Assembly (NCBI GenBank): GCA_951812925.1 | Contig: OX638369.1 | Coordinates: 28,136,392-28,200,391, forward strand | Source of the DNA: Calliopum simillimum | Lineage: Eukaryota; Arthropoda; Insecta; Diptera; Lauxaniidae | Length of the DNA: 64,000 bases | Reading direction: 5' to 3' | In this document: in pieces, positions 14,004-25,329 of the stretch | Layout of the letters: each line of letters opens with the position of its first letter | Position numbering within the stretch: position 1 is the stretch's first letter | Translations under genes and position numbers: made by a program | The notes under the pieces: generated by a model | Seen by the model: the letters and a program-made list of their open reading frames with translations, nothing else | Told to the model about the DNA's origin: nothing | The model's database searches: none

Positions 14004-15191
14004 CGCGACCTTAGAACAACAGGGTTCTAACTGACATTTTTTGTGAAATTGAGTTATATATTGCTTCGTACTAAATAGACCACGCTCTTTCGATTACCGC
14101 CACTCAAATATTTCTATCTCGTATAGTTTCTGAGATAATTATTGAAATTGAGATGCACAAGGTTCTATCTACAGATTTTCGAATTAAAATTAATTTCACA
14201 AAGTTCTAACTGCCAGATAGAACTTTGTGTTTCTGTAAGAGAGCAGGCAAATTAGACAAAATCATGTAATTTTGTTAAACAAGCCCCGATTTTGAGCCGA
14301 CATGGCTCATTTTGTTAGTAATTGGACTTAGAAAAAACCAACACTTAAGATTTATGCAGTTTTTGAAAAAAGGTCGAAAAACGGTTTTGGAAAATTTAAG
14401 AAATCGAATCGAAGATAATCATTTTCGATATAGTTGCTAACGCTGAATCCGAATCTGGCATCAGAATTGCTATATCTTATATGGTTTCGGAGATATCCTA
14501 TCATAAATGTCAAAAATATGATCAAAAACACGATTTTTGAGGTTGTTTAGAAGACGCACAAAATTGTTTTTCTCTTTTCTATTGAATGGAACAGTAAGTA
14601 CTATCCTTCTTCTTCAAAATGAGATACAAACTGGCCTCGTGTAATTTTTATTTAACAAGTTATACTCGATTTAAATGATACATAAAAGTATGTAATTTTT
14701 TCGAAAACCGTTTTTCGACCATTTTTCAAAAACTGCATAAATCTTAGGTGTTGGTTTTTTCTAAGTCCAATTACTAACAAAATAAGCCATATCGGCTCTA
14801 AATCGGGGCTTGTTTAACAAAATTACAAGATTTTATCTAATTTGCCTGCTCTCTTACAGAAACACAAAGTTCTATCTGAATAAAAAAAAAAAATCTTACA
14901 GAAACACAAAGTTCTATCTGGCAGTTAGAACCTTGTTTCTCAATTTCAAGTACCTTATCGTTTAGCAACAAAGTTCTATCGATTTTTTTAAACTTAAATT
15001 CCTTATTAACTAGGCAACGTATTTTAATTATTTTAGTATCAATGAAATCCTCGCGACAATCAAATGCTTGTAGTATAAATAACATTGTGATTAAAATCAA
15101 TTCATAAAAGTTATACGACACGAAATATCCAAACATAGATTTCTCGAAAGTGATGTGAGTGTAGATAGAACCCTGTTGTTCTAAGGTCGCG
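14004..15191. mobile_element. Foldback DNA element, 1.19 kb, with TGCT direct repeats
   Basis: The left end at 14004 begins CGCGACCTTAGAACAACAGG, and its exact reverse complement ends at 15191; the perfect match runs at least 26 bp. TGCT flanks both sides (14000-14003 and 15192-15195), a candidate 4-bp target duplication. Inside, 14195-14395 pairs with about 14698-14915, including TTAAACAAGCCCCGATTT against AAATCGGGGCTTGTTTAA. Motifs of the GTTCTATCTG type recur in subterminal positions. No transposase is visible, so it is non-autonomous. I cannot assign a superfamily. Confidence 0.88.
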
Positions 15192-15399
15192 TGCTATGTA
15201 TATATTTCAAAAAGAAAGAAACAAACATCAAAAATATATTTACCAAAAAGTCTATGTGGACTTTGATGGAAAAAATAAAAAATTAACCAAAAACCCAGTC
15301 TTTAGGGAGACGATTCAAAATCTGAGCTCAATACCATGTCTGAACCGATTTGTTAAATCAGCACAAAACACACAACTCAATGAAATAAAAATTCTTCAA

Positions 15400-15960
15400 A
15401 AAGTAAGAAATGGATATAAAACTACAAATGTATTGTATCTTTTCGATATATTCTTTATTAACCCTAACACATTTGCCACAACTCTCATATAACTTATTAA
15501 TACCATCGAAAATAAAAATATTGATCTTTGGTGTCAAAATAGGTGTCGAAATTGCTGACTTTACTTCGTCATCGTTGTTAGTTTTTTCCATTTACTTAGC
15601 TTTGGGAATAATATTATTCACTGGGGGCCAGGTCTGAACTGCAAGGAGATTGAAACTAAATTTTGAAGCACATTTTCTGCAGGACGGCCATCGCAACACG
15701 GCTCTTGTGAACAGGGCTCGTTGTCGTGTAGAAGGAGAACACCTTTGGTCAATTTTTTATCTTCTTTTTTCTCAGATGGCTCCTTAAGCTGGTTTTAAAT
15801 TGAAGCGTAGTATTCTCCGATTATGAAGACACCTTCATTTTTCTATTCGATGATAAGTATAACTTCTGAGTCCCGAAAGACTGTCGACATGATTTTCTCA
15901 GCCATAAACTTTTTAAGTGCCTTTGTGTGGAGTTCCGTTTGAATTCAGTTGCATAAGCCC
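15400..15960 (-). pseudogene. Mariner-type (DD34D) transposase remnant, minus strand
   Basis: Read on the minus strand, successive frames show the catalytic core of a mariner transposase. The first aspartate sits in FRDSE (codon 15870-15872). The second is in GVLLLHDNEP (codon 15723-15725). The third region reads SSDLAPSE, where the usual final aspartate is glutamate (codon 15617-15619). Acidic positions two and three are 106 nt apart, that is 34 intervening residues plus one base, so a frameshift lies between them. The C-terminal part FDGINKLYESCGKCVRVNKE (about 15435-15500) fits the family's usual ending. Stops and frameshifts make it non-functional. The N-terminal helix-turn-helix and terminal repeats were not found. 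It is a different, older mariner lineage from the one at 58 kb. Confidence 0.78.
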
Positions 15961-16199
15961 AATTTTGTCCCCAATATCAATTCGAGTCAATATTTCAACT
16001 TTAACTTCACTACAGAGTTCCAAAAGATCTCAAAAATACTAAATGTTTTTTTTTTTCGATTTTTTTTTTTAAATTTTTTTCGAGACTAATTCGTTTGGTC
16101 GACGATAGTTCAAAGTCTAATGACCCGACAAATTAAATGAAAAATGTATTTGGGTAACAAAAAAATATATTCGAAAGGAAAAATATATTTTTATTTTTA

Positions 16200-16610
16200 T
16201 TTCCACTCCGTACACCTCATTCTGCAAACTTTTTGACCTCCCCTTATATCAAGGACGAGGCCAGCGACATTCTGTCCTTGTATATGATATATTGAGCTTA
16301 GCAAACTCTGCATAGAAACCAAGCGAGGAAGATTCATCCTAAGCTCAGAAAGACAATAATATGTGAGATGTAGGTTGGGTGAAACTATCACCTTTATCAA
16401 TCTCCAGCAACATTACTAACGAGATTTAGGTATTCCATTCAAACTCCACTGTCAGATTTGCTTTGATGTAAATGAGAAAGAATTCGTTGAACACTTTTTC
16501 TACAACTATCCTTTATTGGCCTAAACCTTCATCCATAGTGAAACTCTTCATCAGCAAACTTACTGAAATTGCCGATATTAAAATCGACTTGGTGTTGAAA
16601 TATGTACCTC
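16200..16610 (+). pseudogene. LINE ORF2 C-terminal fragment (plus strand)
   Basis: The plus-strand reading contains HCQICFDVNEKEFVEHFFYN (16453-16512). This fits the C-terminal cysteine/histidine knuckle of jockey-like insect LINEs (C-x2-C, then an acidic stretch, then EHF and a CP-like end). It is preceded by a decayed segment near 16330-16450 (LSSERQ to LGIPF) and followed by FISKLTEIADIKIDLVLKYV (16546-16605), which matches the usual terminal helix. Stops and at least one frameshift interrupt it. It ends about 130 bp before the end of an opposing LINE tail. It encodes no working enzyme. Confidence 0.62.
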
Positions 16611-16740
16611 AGCAGAAACAGCTACATAAATTTATGATAGCAGAATTACTTGTTTCAGACACATAATCTTAATTAAAATCCTATTATCCCAAGCTTAATA
16701 AGTTCTAGAATAATTAAAAGATTTTAGAAAAGCTCAAAAC

Positions 16741-17140
16741 TCAAAGAATGTGTTCTAATTTAAACTCTGCTAGGCTGTTAGGAGAAAAAAACTTCTGACC
16801 TAAAGAGACCCTTTCCTTATAACAGAATGTCGGATAATCTTTTAAGATATGTAAGTAGATTTCATCATCTTCAAGACTAAGTCTACAGATGATCTCCCTG
16901 GAGAGATTCATTTCAGCGAAGTAAATACACACATTGCTTGCATAACCCACTTAGAAATCCTACCAAGACTTTAAAGATTATTTTAATTTGATTTGATAGG
17001 AAATGGATTTTTCTATTGTTATGTTTAGGGAAGAAGTGTTTAGTGCAGTCTTGGCCTATAGTCTTTAACCAAAGTAAATCCGATTCCGCTAATGTTTTAA
17101 AGGTTGACAGCAATATGACCAGGAATCCAATGAAGGAAAA
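16741..17140 (-). pseudogene. LINE ORF2 RNase H and C-terminal fragment (minus strand)
   Basis: On the minus strand the segment starts with HWIPGHIAV (about 17108-17135), the end of a LINE-type RNase H domain. It then has a lysine-rich stretch, VLVGFLSG (about 16938-16961), and CRLSLEDDEIYLHILKDYPT (about 16825-16884), the degraded cysteine/histidine knuckle. It closes with SPNSLAEFKLEHIL. The order and spacing match the 3' part of ORF2 in jockey/R1-type insect non-LTR retrotransposons. Several stops break the frame, and the reverse-transcriptase part is absent. It faces the plus-strand LINE tail ending near 16610. Confidence 0.72.
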
Positions 17141-17217
17141 CAGTTTTAAGAATAGAAAAATCAGAAAAATGTTAGAAAACTTGACTTAGAACCAAAAACT
17201 TCCAAGAGCATAACATA

Positions 17218-17474
17218 CACACAAAAAATAGAACATAAAATTAATAAAAAAATTCATTGAATTTGAGCCGAGAACAGCATTCATTGACTATATGAATCAT
17301 TTCATAAAATATAAGAAATAAATTCATAAATTTTAATTTTATTTTTCAAAAAATAAAAAAATTTATGAATTTCGTTCTTATGTTTTATGAAATGATTCAT
17401 ATAGTCAATGAATGTTGTTCTCGGCTCAAATTCAATGAATTTTTCATTAATATTATGTTGTTTTTTTTTGTGTG
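17218..17474. mobile_element. Hairpin MITE, 257 bp, TA target duplication
   Basis: The whole element is one long palindrome. The left arm contains TCATTGAATTTGAGCCGAGA and GACTATATGAATCATTTCAT, and the right arm contains their reverse complements with few mismatches. The loop is the A/T-rich stretch near 17330-17365. The ends are CACACAAAAAA and TTTTTTGTGTG, flanked by TA at 17216-17217 and 17475-17476. This fits a Tc1/mariner-type MITE, although no related transposase is identified. Arm similarity is high, so it is fairly young. Confidence 0.85.
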
Positions 17475-17479
17475 TAATT

Positions 17480-18550
17480 ACTAAGTTTATTCAATCCTTT
17501 CAATATCAGCAAATAATATTTTTATACTAAAACCCAAAAAAAAAAATCCAACTTTGAAGAGTTTTTTCAATTGATTTCTTTATTTTCTTTACATTTTTAC
17601 TAAAAAATATTCGACTAAAAAACTCAACCACACAGTAACACTTATTAAGCTGATTTTTCACAATTTTCTAATTAGTAACATTATTTGTCATCGTTAAAGC
17701 GCACACACACACAAAATATGTCAGCCAGCAGCACAACTGCAAAATATGACTACGCAGCACACACACAGACAACGAAAGCCCAAAAATTTAAGGATAATAC
17801 AAGCACAAGTGCTGCAAGTTCTTGAAAACAAAACACAGAAGAAAATAATAGGAAGAAAGCACCAAAAATTTAAGGTGGCAACAGCCGACACCAAAGAAGT
17901 CGTCGCCGCCACCGCCATCGGCACTACCACCACCACAACTTATTTGACTCGCATTGCGGCGAACCATGACTTTTCATATAATTTCCGCATCATAAAGCTA
18001 CAAAAGTAATTTTCCACTTGAAAAAACGGTTTTTTCTTTTTACTACTTCTTTGTTGGCAAGCATTTTTTGTTTGATTTTTCTTTCCTTCTTTCATTTGGT
18101 TTTCTTTTACACTTTTGGAAGAATAACAGGCAACAGAGGAACAGTTGAAAATAAGACGAAGAAGTATTTGCTGCAATCATTCTGCTTTTAACAGCTGTGT
18201 CTGTGTATTGAGATTTTGTTTCAATGCATGCGTGCATGTGTGTGTGTGTGCGTGTGTATGGGTGTGTGTTGCGTGAAAATGATGCCGCACAAATTAATAG
18301 CAAAATAAATGAAATTTTCTTTACCATTCGTTGATTCGTTGTCTGCTGCTGCCGCTGCCTAACTGTCCAGCTGTTATGATGAAAGTTGTATGCGTGCGCG
18401 TGGATTTTAATGAGCGCCTCCAATAGACTTACCAATACGAAGGCATATTTCAACTTCCTGCTGAAGTTAAAGCAGCAATTTATGCTTCAATTACTAACCA
18501 AAAACCTATAAAATTCTGAAGGTTTGAAAGAAAAATATAGAAAAAAAAAG
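17480..18550. other. Probably unique non-coding DNA
   Basis: Less repetitive than its surroundings, with a GC-richer stretch at 17870-17940 rich in GCC/ACC triplets, a TG run near 18231-18270, and CTGCTGCCGCTGCC near 18344. Minus-strand frame 18043-18453 (136 aa) starts with a hydrophobic stretch but then runs through simple sequence, and its ATG is followed almost at once by GTAAGT. I do not call it a gene. A possible micro-exon at its right edge is listed among the findings. Confidence 0.4.
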
Positions 18551-18555
18551 AAATT

Positions 18556-19540
18556 AGAATTGAATTGAATTGAATTGAATTGAATTGAATTGAATTGAAT
18601 TGAATTGAATTGAATTGAATTGAATTGAATTGAATTGAATTGAATTGAATTGAATTGAATTGAATTGAATTGAATTGAATTGAATTGAATTGAATTGAAT
18701 TGAATTGAATTGAATTGAATTGAATTGAATTGAATTGAATTGAATTGAATTGAATTGAATTGAATTGAATTGAATTGAATTGAATTGAATTGAATTGAAT
18801 TGAATTGAATTGAATTGAATTGAATTGAATTGAATTGAATTGAATTGAATTGAATTGAATTGAATTGAATTGAATTGAATTGAATTGAATTGAATTGAAT
18901 TGAATTGAATTGAATTGAATTGAATTGAATTGAATTGAATTGAATTGAATTGAATTGAATTGAATTGAATTGAATTGAATTGAATTGAATTGAATTGAAT
19001 TGAATTGAATTGAATTGAATTGAATTGAATTGAATTGAATTGAATTGAATTGAATTGAATTGAATTGAATTGAATTGAATTGAATTGAATTGAATTGAAT
19101 TGAATTGAATTGAATTGAATTGAATTGAATTGAATTGAATTGAAATGAATTGAATTGAATTGAATTGAATTGAATTGAATTGAATTGAATTGAATTGAAT
19201 TGAATTGAATTGAATTGAATTGAATTGAATTGAATTGAATTGAATTGAATTGAATTGAATTGAATTGAATTGAATTGAATTGAATTGAATTGAATTGAAT
19301 TGAATTGAATTGAATTGAATTGAATTGAATTGAATTGAATTGAATTGAATTGAATTGAATTGAATTGAATTGAATTGAATTGAATTGAATTGAATTGAAT
19401 TGAATTGAATTGAATTGAATTGAATTGAATTGAATTGAATTGAATTGATTTGATTTGAATTGAATTGAATTGAATTGAATTGAATTGAATTGAAATGAAT
19501 TGTATTAAATTGAATTGAGTTGAGTTGAATTCAATTGAGT
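18556..19540. repeat. (TTGAA)n pentanucleotide array, about 190 copies
   Basis: The five-base unit TTGAA repeats almost without change for nearly 1 kb. A single variant (TGAAATGAAT) occurs near 19141, then changes cluster at the right end: TTGATTTGATTTG near 19444-19457, TGAAATGAATTGTATT near 19490-19505, and GAGTTGAGTT near 19516-19527. The homogeneous core with a degenerate right edge is typical of slippage expansion. The unit has a TGA in every reading frame, so there is no coding potential. Confidence 0.98.
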
Positions 19541-20570
19541 TTTTGTTTATGATTCAGATTACATGTGGTATGGGTTACTTTTAATCGTTTTGCTTAATGT
19601 ACACATAAGTAGATAAATATGCAGCGTTTACACTAATTTAAACTAAAAATTTTGTTTGCAAAAACAACAAAAAATTCTTGTACTCTTCAACCAGTTATTG
19701 ACTTAACTAAATAAATAAATTTTCTTTTATGGAAACACAGATGAAATATAGCAAATTTCAGAAGGTATAGTACAACATGAACCAAAATGAAAAAACTCTT
19801 AACATCTTTGCCATTTGTTATTGGCTGTTGGTTGTTTTTTTTTTTTTTTTTTCCCGGAGCAAACAATTTGCCACAATTTTCTTTTGTCACAAAAATAAAA
19901 AGGTGTTTTTTTTCTTGATTTTTCTCTTTTTTTTCCTGTTTTACTACAGTTTTTTCTTACAAATTAAGTTTTTTTTCTTCTCCAATTTACAAAAGAGCGC
20001 AGTTTTGCACTTATACTTGTTATTTCTTATCTAATAACTCATAAATTAGATTTATTATTTTGTTTTCTTGTTTGTATGCGCTAGTATAAAGTTGGCTTTA
20101 TGTGTTAGAGTTAGTTATAGCGTTGGTAATGCGCCGTGCGTTGTTTGTGACAAGAAAAAAAATGGAACAACAAAAAAAGAAAATCTCATAAATTACACGT
20201 AAAAGGTAAACAAAAGTTAAACTAATTTTTCACATCTTCATTTGAGATGTTGGAATGTGAAAATAAATAAACTCATTTATCTCATGTCATAACTAGTCTG
20301 TGCTAATTTAATTAGAAAAGTATGAGAGATAAGCTGGAAAATAGTCGCTTAGAAATCATTCTGAAACAAAGAGCCTGCAACCATACGGAAATCAAAAATG
20401 GTTCGAAATATTGAGCTCTTATTTATTTTTGAAGTAACATATTTTGCATTTTGAAGCCGAAACAAAATCGCCCTATCATAAACATAAACTAAAATCTCTT
20501 CACATCCGTTTATGATCAATTAAAGTGATTGAAAGAGTATTTTTATGAAATTCTAATTCCCACGTCTATC
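19541..20570. other. Non-coding DNA with long T runs
   Basis: Poly-T tracts near 19834-19851 and 19904-19990 produce phenylalanine-rich frames that are not genes. The rest is AT-rich with no recognised feature. Confidence 0.5.
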
Positions 20571-20574
20571 ACAT

Positions 20575-20960
20575 TCTCTCAGCCAGAATCACCAATTTCA
20601 ACCGCCGCAGTGACTCGTATGAAGGCATCAATAACGGCAAGGCCGCGGACATCGATCAATTTATAGCTGAACTGCTAAAAGTATTCCACATAACATCAAC
20701 TAAAATAATGCAACCTCTGCTCTCCAGAATCTGGAGCAAAAAGCGTTTGCCAGAAGATTGGCTACATAGTATGTAAATCTAAAAAAGGGACCTTAGCAAG
20801 TGCCGAAATTATAAAGGAATAATTTTGCTCTCAGTACCATCAAAAGTACTTATTAAAGTTTTTCTAAACAGAGTAAGCGAAAAACTTGATTCGGCCATTC
20901 GGATCAAATTAACACTTTTAGAACAAATGTCGAGCAATCATGCGTATCGCGGGCTATTCT
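20575..20960 (+). pseudogene. Non-LTR retrotransposon reverse-transcriptase fragment
   Basis: The plus-strand reading has GKAADIDQFIAELLKV (20636-20683), the N-terminal reverse-transcriptase signature normally written GKAxGxDxIPAELLK. It is followed by IWSKKRLPEDW (about 20730-20762) and, in a shifted frame, ILLSVPSKVLIKVFLNRV (about 20823-20876), matching the RGITLLSVxSK(I/V) block. This order is that of a LINE reverse transcriptase. Stops and frameshifts break it, and the catalytic FADD block is missing. The sequence to about 21450 may be further decayed LINE DNA. The clade is not assigned. Confidence 0.75.
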
Positions 20961-23900
20961 TCAACTTATCTTCGTAAACTACAGCATTCCTTTCTGAAGT
21001 GTTTTCCGAGAAAACAAATGTTTTTCAGTACAGCGAAGAAGTATTGCCTGAAAGGCCTTTAATTCAGTAAGTGCGCAGTATGAAGGTTTAAAATGCAGTA
21101 TTTTTATCATCGGCATTTACCATACAACAAAATCTGCTGCACCGAGAAAATGTAGCTGGATAAGGAAATTCAAGTATTGAAAGCTTCGTGTCAAAAGATA
21201 AAAGTCATCGCAAAGGTTTGTGACAAATGGTGACATTTATTTTGGCCCTATGATAATCCTTGGAGTTACACTACAATGCATACATTGAAGGCAAAACCTC
21301 CTTCAAAGCAAATTTAAGGAAACACAACAGCAAACCAGCCAGTGTGCAAATGGAGAAGTTAGAACATGAACGGCCTCTTTAGGAAGAAAAAGCTTACTCA
21401 ACGTCTGTTAAACAAAATTTCTTTTTTCACAAAATGAGCCAATAAAACAGAAATGGATAGAATTAAGCACTCTTGATAAGTTTTCCAAAATTCAATTAAT
21501 GTCCATCGAGAAAATCAAATGGTATCGAAAAATATAAAAAATGAATGCCGGAAAATAATTGCCTGCTTCCATCTAAAAACACTGAAATTATGAAAAGGAT
21601 TTTAGAAATATTGTACAGTCAATAACTCCAAGAAACATCAAACTTACACCAATCGTTAGAAAATTTTCTCTTGAACAACATATCAAAATGGGTATTTGCA
21701 ATTTTTCCAGATAATTCTGTAAATAGGCGAATTTCACGTGATGTCCAGAGACAAAAACTTTTGATGTTTCCGATTTTAGTAACATTTGTCATGTCTTCGA
21801 TCAAAAAATAATTCAACTGTAGTCAACTTGTTTCAAATAGTTAAGACACATATGCTTATCTAGAAAAAAAACTACAAAGGGCAAATGGCATAGAACTATA
21901 CTGAAAAATATCAGAATGCTGAAAAACTTAGGACTGTATCGAAGTGGTTGATAGACATTGCAAAGTATTGAATTAAAAAAAAGAAAAATTTGGAAGAAAG
22001 TATTGAGAAACATTTAAAATGTTCAATGAAAAAACATCAAAAAGGTCGAAAAGTATCGAGTAGTTAAACAAAATGGTTAAAGAATTCAGCAAATGGAAAA
22101 ATATTATAAAACGTAGTAAAGAAGGCAAAATCGAATAATATCGGTATATTTGACAGAATTCATTGATTCCAAAACACATCAAATATTTGATAAAATTCGG
22201 AAAGCATATGAAAAGTGCGAAATGTTCAATAAAAAATAGAATCATCGAAAATATTTAAACAAGAATCGACTTGTATCAATCAGTACCGAAAAGTCTCAAA
22301 AAAAATATTTAAGTCATATGGTATGGTATAGAACCGTACCTAAATAGAACAATATTCAATGGTGCAATACGAAAAACATTGAAAATGTGAGGAAATATTG
22401 ATGTGTAGGAAAAAAATTTTAATATCAAAGAATTAGTCATATTGAATCGAATTTCCGGAAAAGTTTCTATTTAAATTTAATAAGTTTTTATTTTGCCTTA
22501 TGCGACGAACTTTTTCTTTACTTAAGTTAAAATCGTAAAAATAAATACTTTTCCTAAAAATTTAAATTCAATACTTTTCTAAAATGTGTTTTAAATTCCA
22601 AATGAAAATTTCAACTTCATTAGAAAGTCCTGCACATCAAACAGCTGCAGCAAATCCTTTTGCCATTTGTCAAATCAGCAGCAACAGTAGCAGCAGCTAA
22701 ACTTTTGCAATATCCATAGCTACAAAGACGATGACGATGATGATGATGATGACGACAACGACAATGTCTGCATAAACTGCAAAGAAATTTTGGTTTACGA
22801 TTTTTTTCGTTTTTGCTGATAGATGTCTACCACAACGTTGTAGGTAGAAAAAGCAGCAGCAACAAGGATCCTCTAAGAAACGAAAGCAAGGACAAGGACA
22901 AATATTTATTCCGTTTCAACACAAAATCTTGATGATTACGATGATGATGATGTTGATGATAATGATGTGGATAAGGAAAATGAAAAGAAAAATAGCAAAA
23001 GCAAAAGAACATAAGGAGCCTAATCAACACACACAGAAGGAACTCGAAATTTCAAAAACAGGCTGGCTGCCTTCAAAAGGAAGTGCGGAAAATTGCTGAG
23101 AAAACTCAAATTCAAGTATGCCAAACACGTTCCAGACAACTAAATTGACTTCAGTAAAGAAACGAAACGAAAGTCAAGGCAAAAGCAATGTGAAGAAACT
23201 GTGAAATGAAAGAAAAAAGATGAGTGGAAATATATAAGAAAGTGCAAATGTAAAGAAAAATCAAAACGATACCGGAAACGTTACACAGAACTGTCAAAGT
23301 ACTGCGGAAGCCGAAAAGAAAAAAGTGTATGTATTAGTCAATAACAATACCAATACAAAAACATTTCATTGATTGTGCTTATCGATGTGGAAAATTGAAT
23401 AGTTGCACACATTTTCTGTTGGTTTGATACTGTTGAACTGATTACCACCGAAGAAAATAAAAATTTAAACAAAATAAGGCCTACGTTCATTATAAAAAAT
23501 ATGTCTAACATATTAGGTATACTTTGCCACCCAATGTTTTCCAACTCTAAAGTCTTTGCGATTCTATAAACTTTTCCTAGATCTCACTCTCTTCACTTAT
23601 TTGGGTAAGTGCAATAAATTTGCATCTAGAAATCCATAAATTAATTCACAGTCTTCAAGTTTTCTTAAATTAAAACAATAAATTTCTTGCAATTTTTACT
23701 TTCATTTCACATTACATCCTTGCTGACATTAAATTCTCTCACTTTCTACTTCAAACTCAATCAAGTGTGCGAAAATTCCCAACAGGCGTTTCATCTCATT
23801 TCATTGCATTTCCTTTCACTAATCAATTGAATTATATGAAGTCTCAATATTACTAGTGCCATTTTTTCTACTCTCCTTCTGCTGTCTCAGACACTACAGA

Positions 23901-24520
23901 CGCTGTCTTAGCAATGTCATTACCACAATTTGCAATAAAGTTGCCATCATCAAGTCTATGCTTATCCTTGAGCAGGATATTGTTATTATCTGTCGTTGAA
24001 GCGCACCACAGCTTTTTTTGCAATAGAAATGTAGACTCTTTTTTGAATTTTTTCTTATACTTTTTTAATACATAATAATTTTTAATGCAGCTTAAGTTGT
24101 TGTAGCATTATTGCAATGTCAAAATTTGTTTATATCATACGGGCCAACAGACTGAAAATGTCATCGCCAGCAATGTTGAGTGTTCAGTGTTAAATTTTCT
24201 TTGTAATTTCCATATTGTTGCAAGTGTGTAAAAGTTTAAGTACTAAATCGATATATGAATTTATATAAATAGATACAGAATTTCAATTAATTTATTTATA
24301 AAATGACCTTAAGTAATAAAATTACTTAACATGCTTAATTGCATTCATAACAATTTATACAAAAAGGATAATTCAAATTCACTTAAGAATTGTTTACACT
24401 TCATTGCCTGCAACTTTAGTTGTTAAAGTGAAACAGGTGCACTGTTTTCTATGGTCCTATCTTATTGAAACTGAAATAAAAATTTGGCTCAAGTCGAGAT
24501 AAGTTAGTTTAAGTTAGAAC
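20961..24520. other. Non-coding DNA, partly decayed repeat
   Basis: Positions 20961-21450 may continue the LINE fragment, but no later domain is recognisable. Positions 21480-22420 are A-rich with recurrent ATATCGAAAA, GTATCGA and GAAAAACAT words like those of the 38.2-kb minisatellite. Positions 22620-23300 look more unique, with GATGAT runs near 22731-22755 and 22925-22970. From 23300 to 24520 I see nothing definite. Confidence 0.45.
21880..22420 (+). repeat. Very decayed AAGTATCGA-type minisatellite remnant
   Basis: Words such as GGTCGAAAAGTATCGAG (about 22047), AGTATTGAGAAACATTTAAA (about 21999), AATATCGGTATATTTGA (about 22137) and GAAAAGTCTCAAAAA (about 22289) echo the unit of the clean array at 38.15-39.17 kb in the same orientation. 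Periodicity is no longer obvious. The assignment rests on word content, so it is tentative. Confidence 0.4.
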
Positions 24521-24524
24521 AGGG

Positions 24525-24800
24525 AGATGTTCATGTTGTCATTATTCACTTAGACCTCGAAATTTGGCTCATTGTGTACCCGACACTAAGGGCTTTAACA
24601 AAGAAAGTCTATGAGAATCACTGCATGTTTATATATACATTTATATGGATTTGAGACACTGATCAGATAGTGAGTCAAGCGATTCAAAGTTCAGATGTTC
24701 AAATTTCCTTCTACACCTAAGTACAAGCTCTGGAAACTCTGAAAAGAAATTAAAAACTCTTTCTTCCATATCAAGTTCTTTAAAACTAAATAGTAGGCGA
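24525..24800. repeat. Dispersed repeat copy B (uninterrupted)
   Basis: Same family as 10395-11006, with matching ordered blocks: ATGTTCATGTTGTCATTATT, GTGTACCCGACACTAAG, AACAAAGAAAGTCTATGAG, GATTTGAGACACT and TTCTTCCATATCAAG. It lacks the 338-bp insertion seen in copy A and so serves as the empty site. Confidence 0.78.
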
Positions 24801-24836
24801 ATGGTGTCGCCTGCGGGAATCGGTTGGGTATGGGCA

Positions 24837-24853
24837 CCCCCCCCCCCCCCCCC
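24837..24853. repeat. Poly-C tract, 17 bases
   Basis: An uninterrupted run of 17 C lies in otherwise AT-rich DNA. Such runs are prone to slippage and sequencing error, so its length is uncertain. Confidence 0.9.
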
Positions 24854-25329
24854 ATAACTTTCGACAAACGTTAAGCGCGTGTTATGACAGCACGAGGTTT
24901 TTGCGCATATACTGAAGCAAACAGAAGCATATGTTTTGTGCTGATTAGAAAACAATTTTCGAATAAATGAAAGTCAACACAAAAGTTTTTTTTAATCATT
25001 TTGCAATTGCGATAAATTGAAGTGAATCAATCGAAAAGCTAAATGCAATCTATATTTATGCAGTAAATTTATTATATTTTGTGATTTAACACCGAAACCA
25101 ACCAAAATGTTCACACAACAGAATTTGCCTACTGCTTTTCAAAGTGGCTGTCAAAGTCGGTTGTTGGCACCCCTGTTTTTTTATTTAAAAAGTGTGCTTT
25201 ACTGAAATATCGTCGTGGATGCCAACATTACTGATTTAAATGGTGTTCTTATGACTTTTAACGCTTTTTAAGCGGAAAGGATAGAACCAATAGGCTCTTT
25301 AAAGATATCGTAGAAAAAAAGTTATTTTT

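Noticed and set aside
18043..18453. 136-residue frame with a hydrophobic N-terminus (secreted-protein-like)
   Set aside because: It crosses CA-repeat sequence, has no domain, and its start is followed within 16 bases by a consensus splice donor.
19777..20034. Phenylalanine-rich 85-residue frame
   Set aside because: It is a translation of poly-T tracts.
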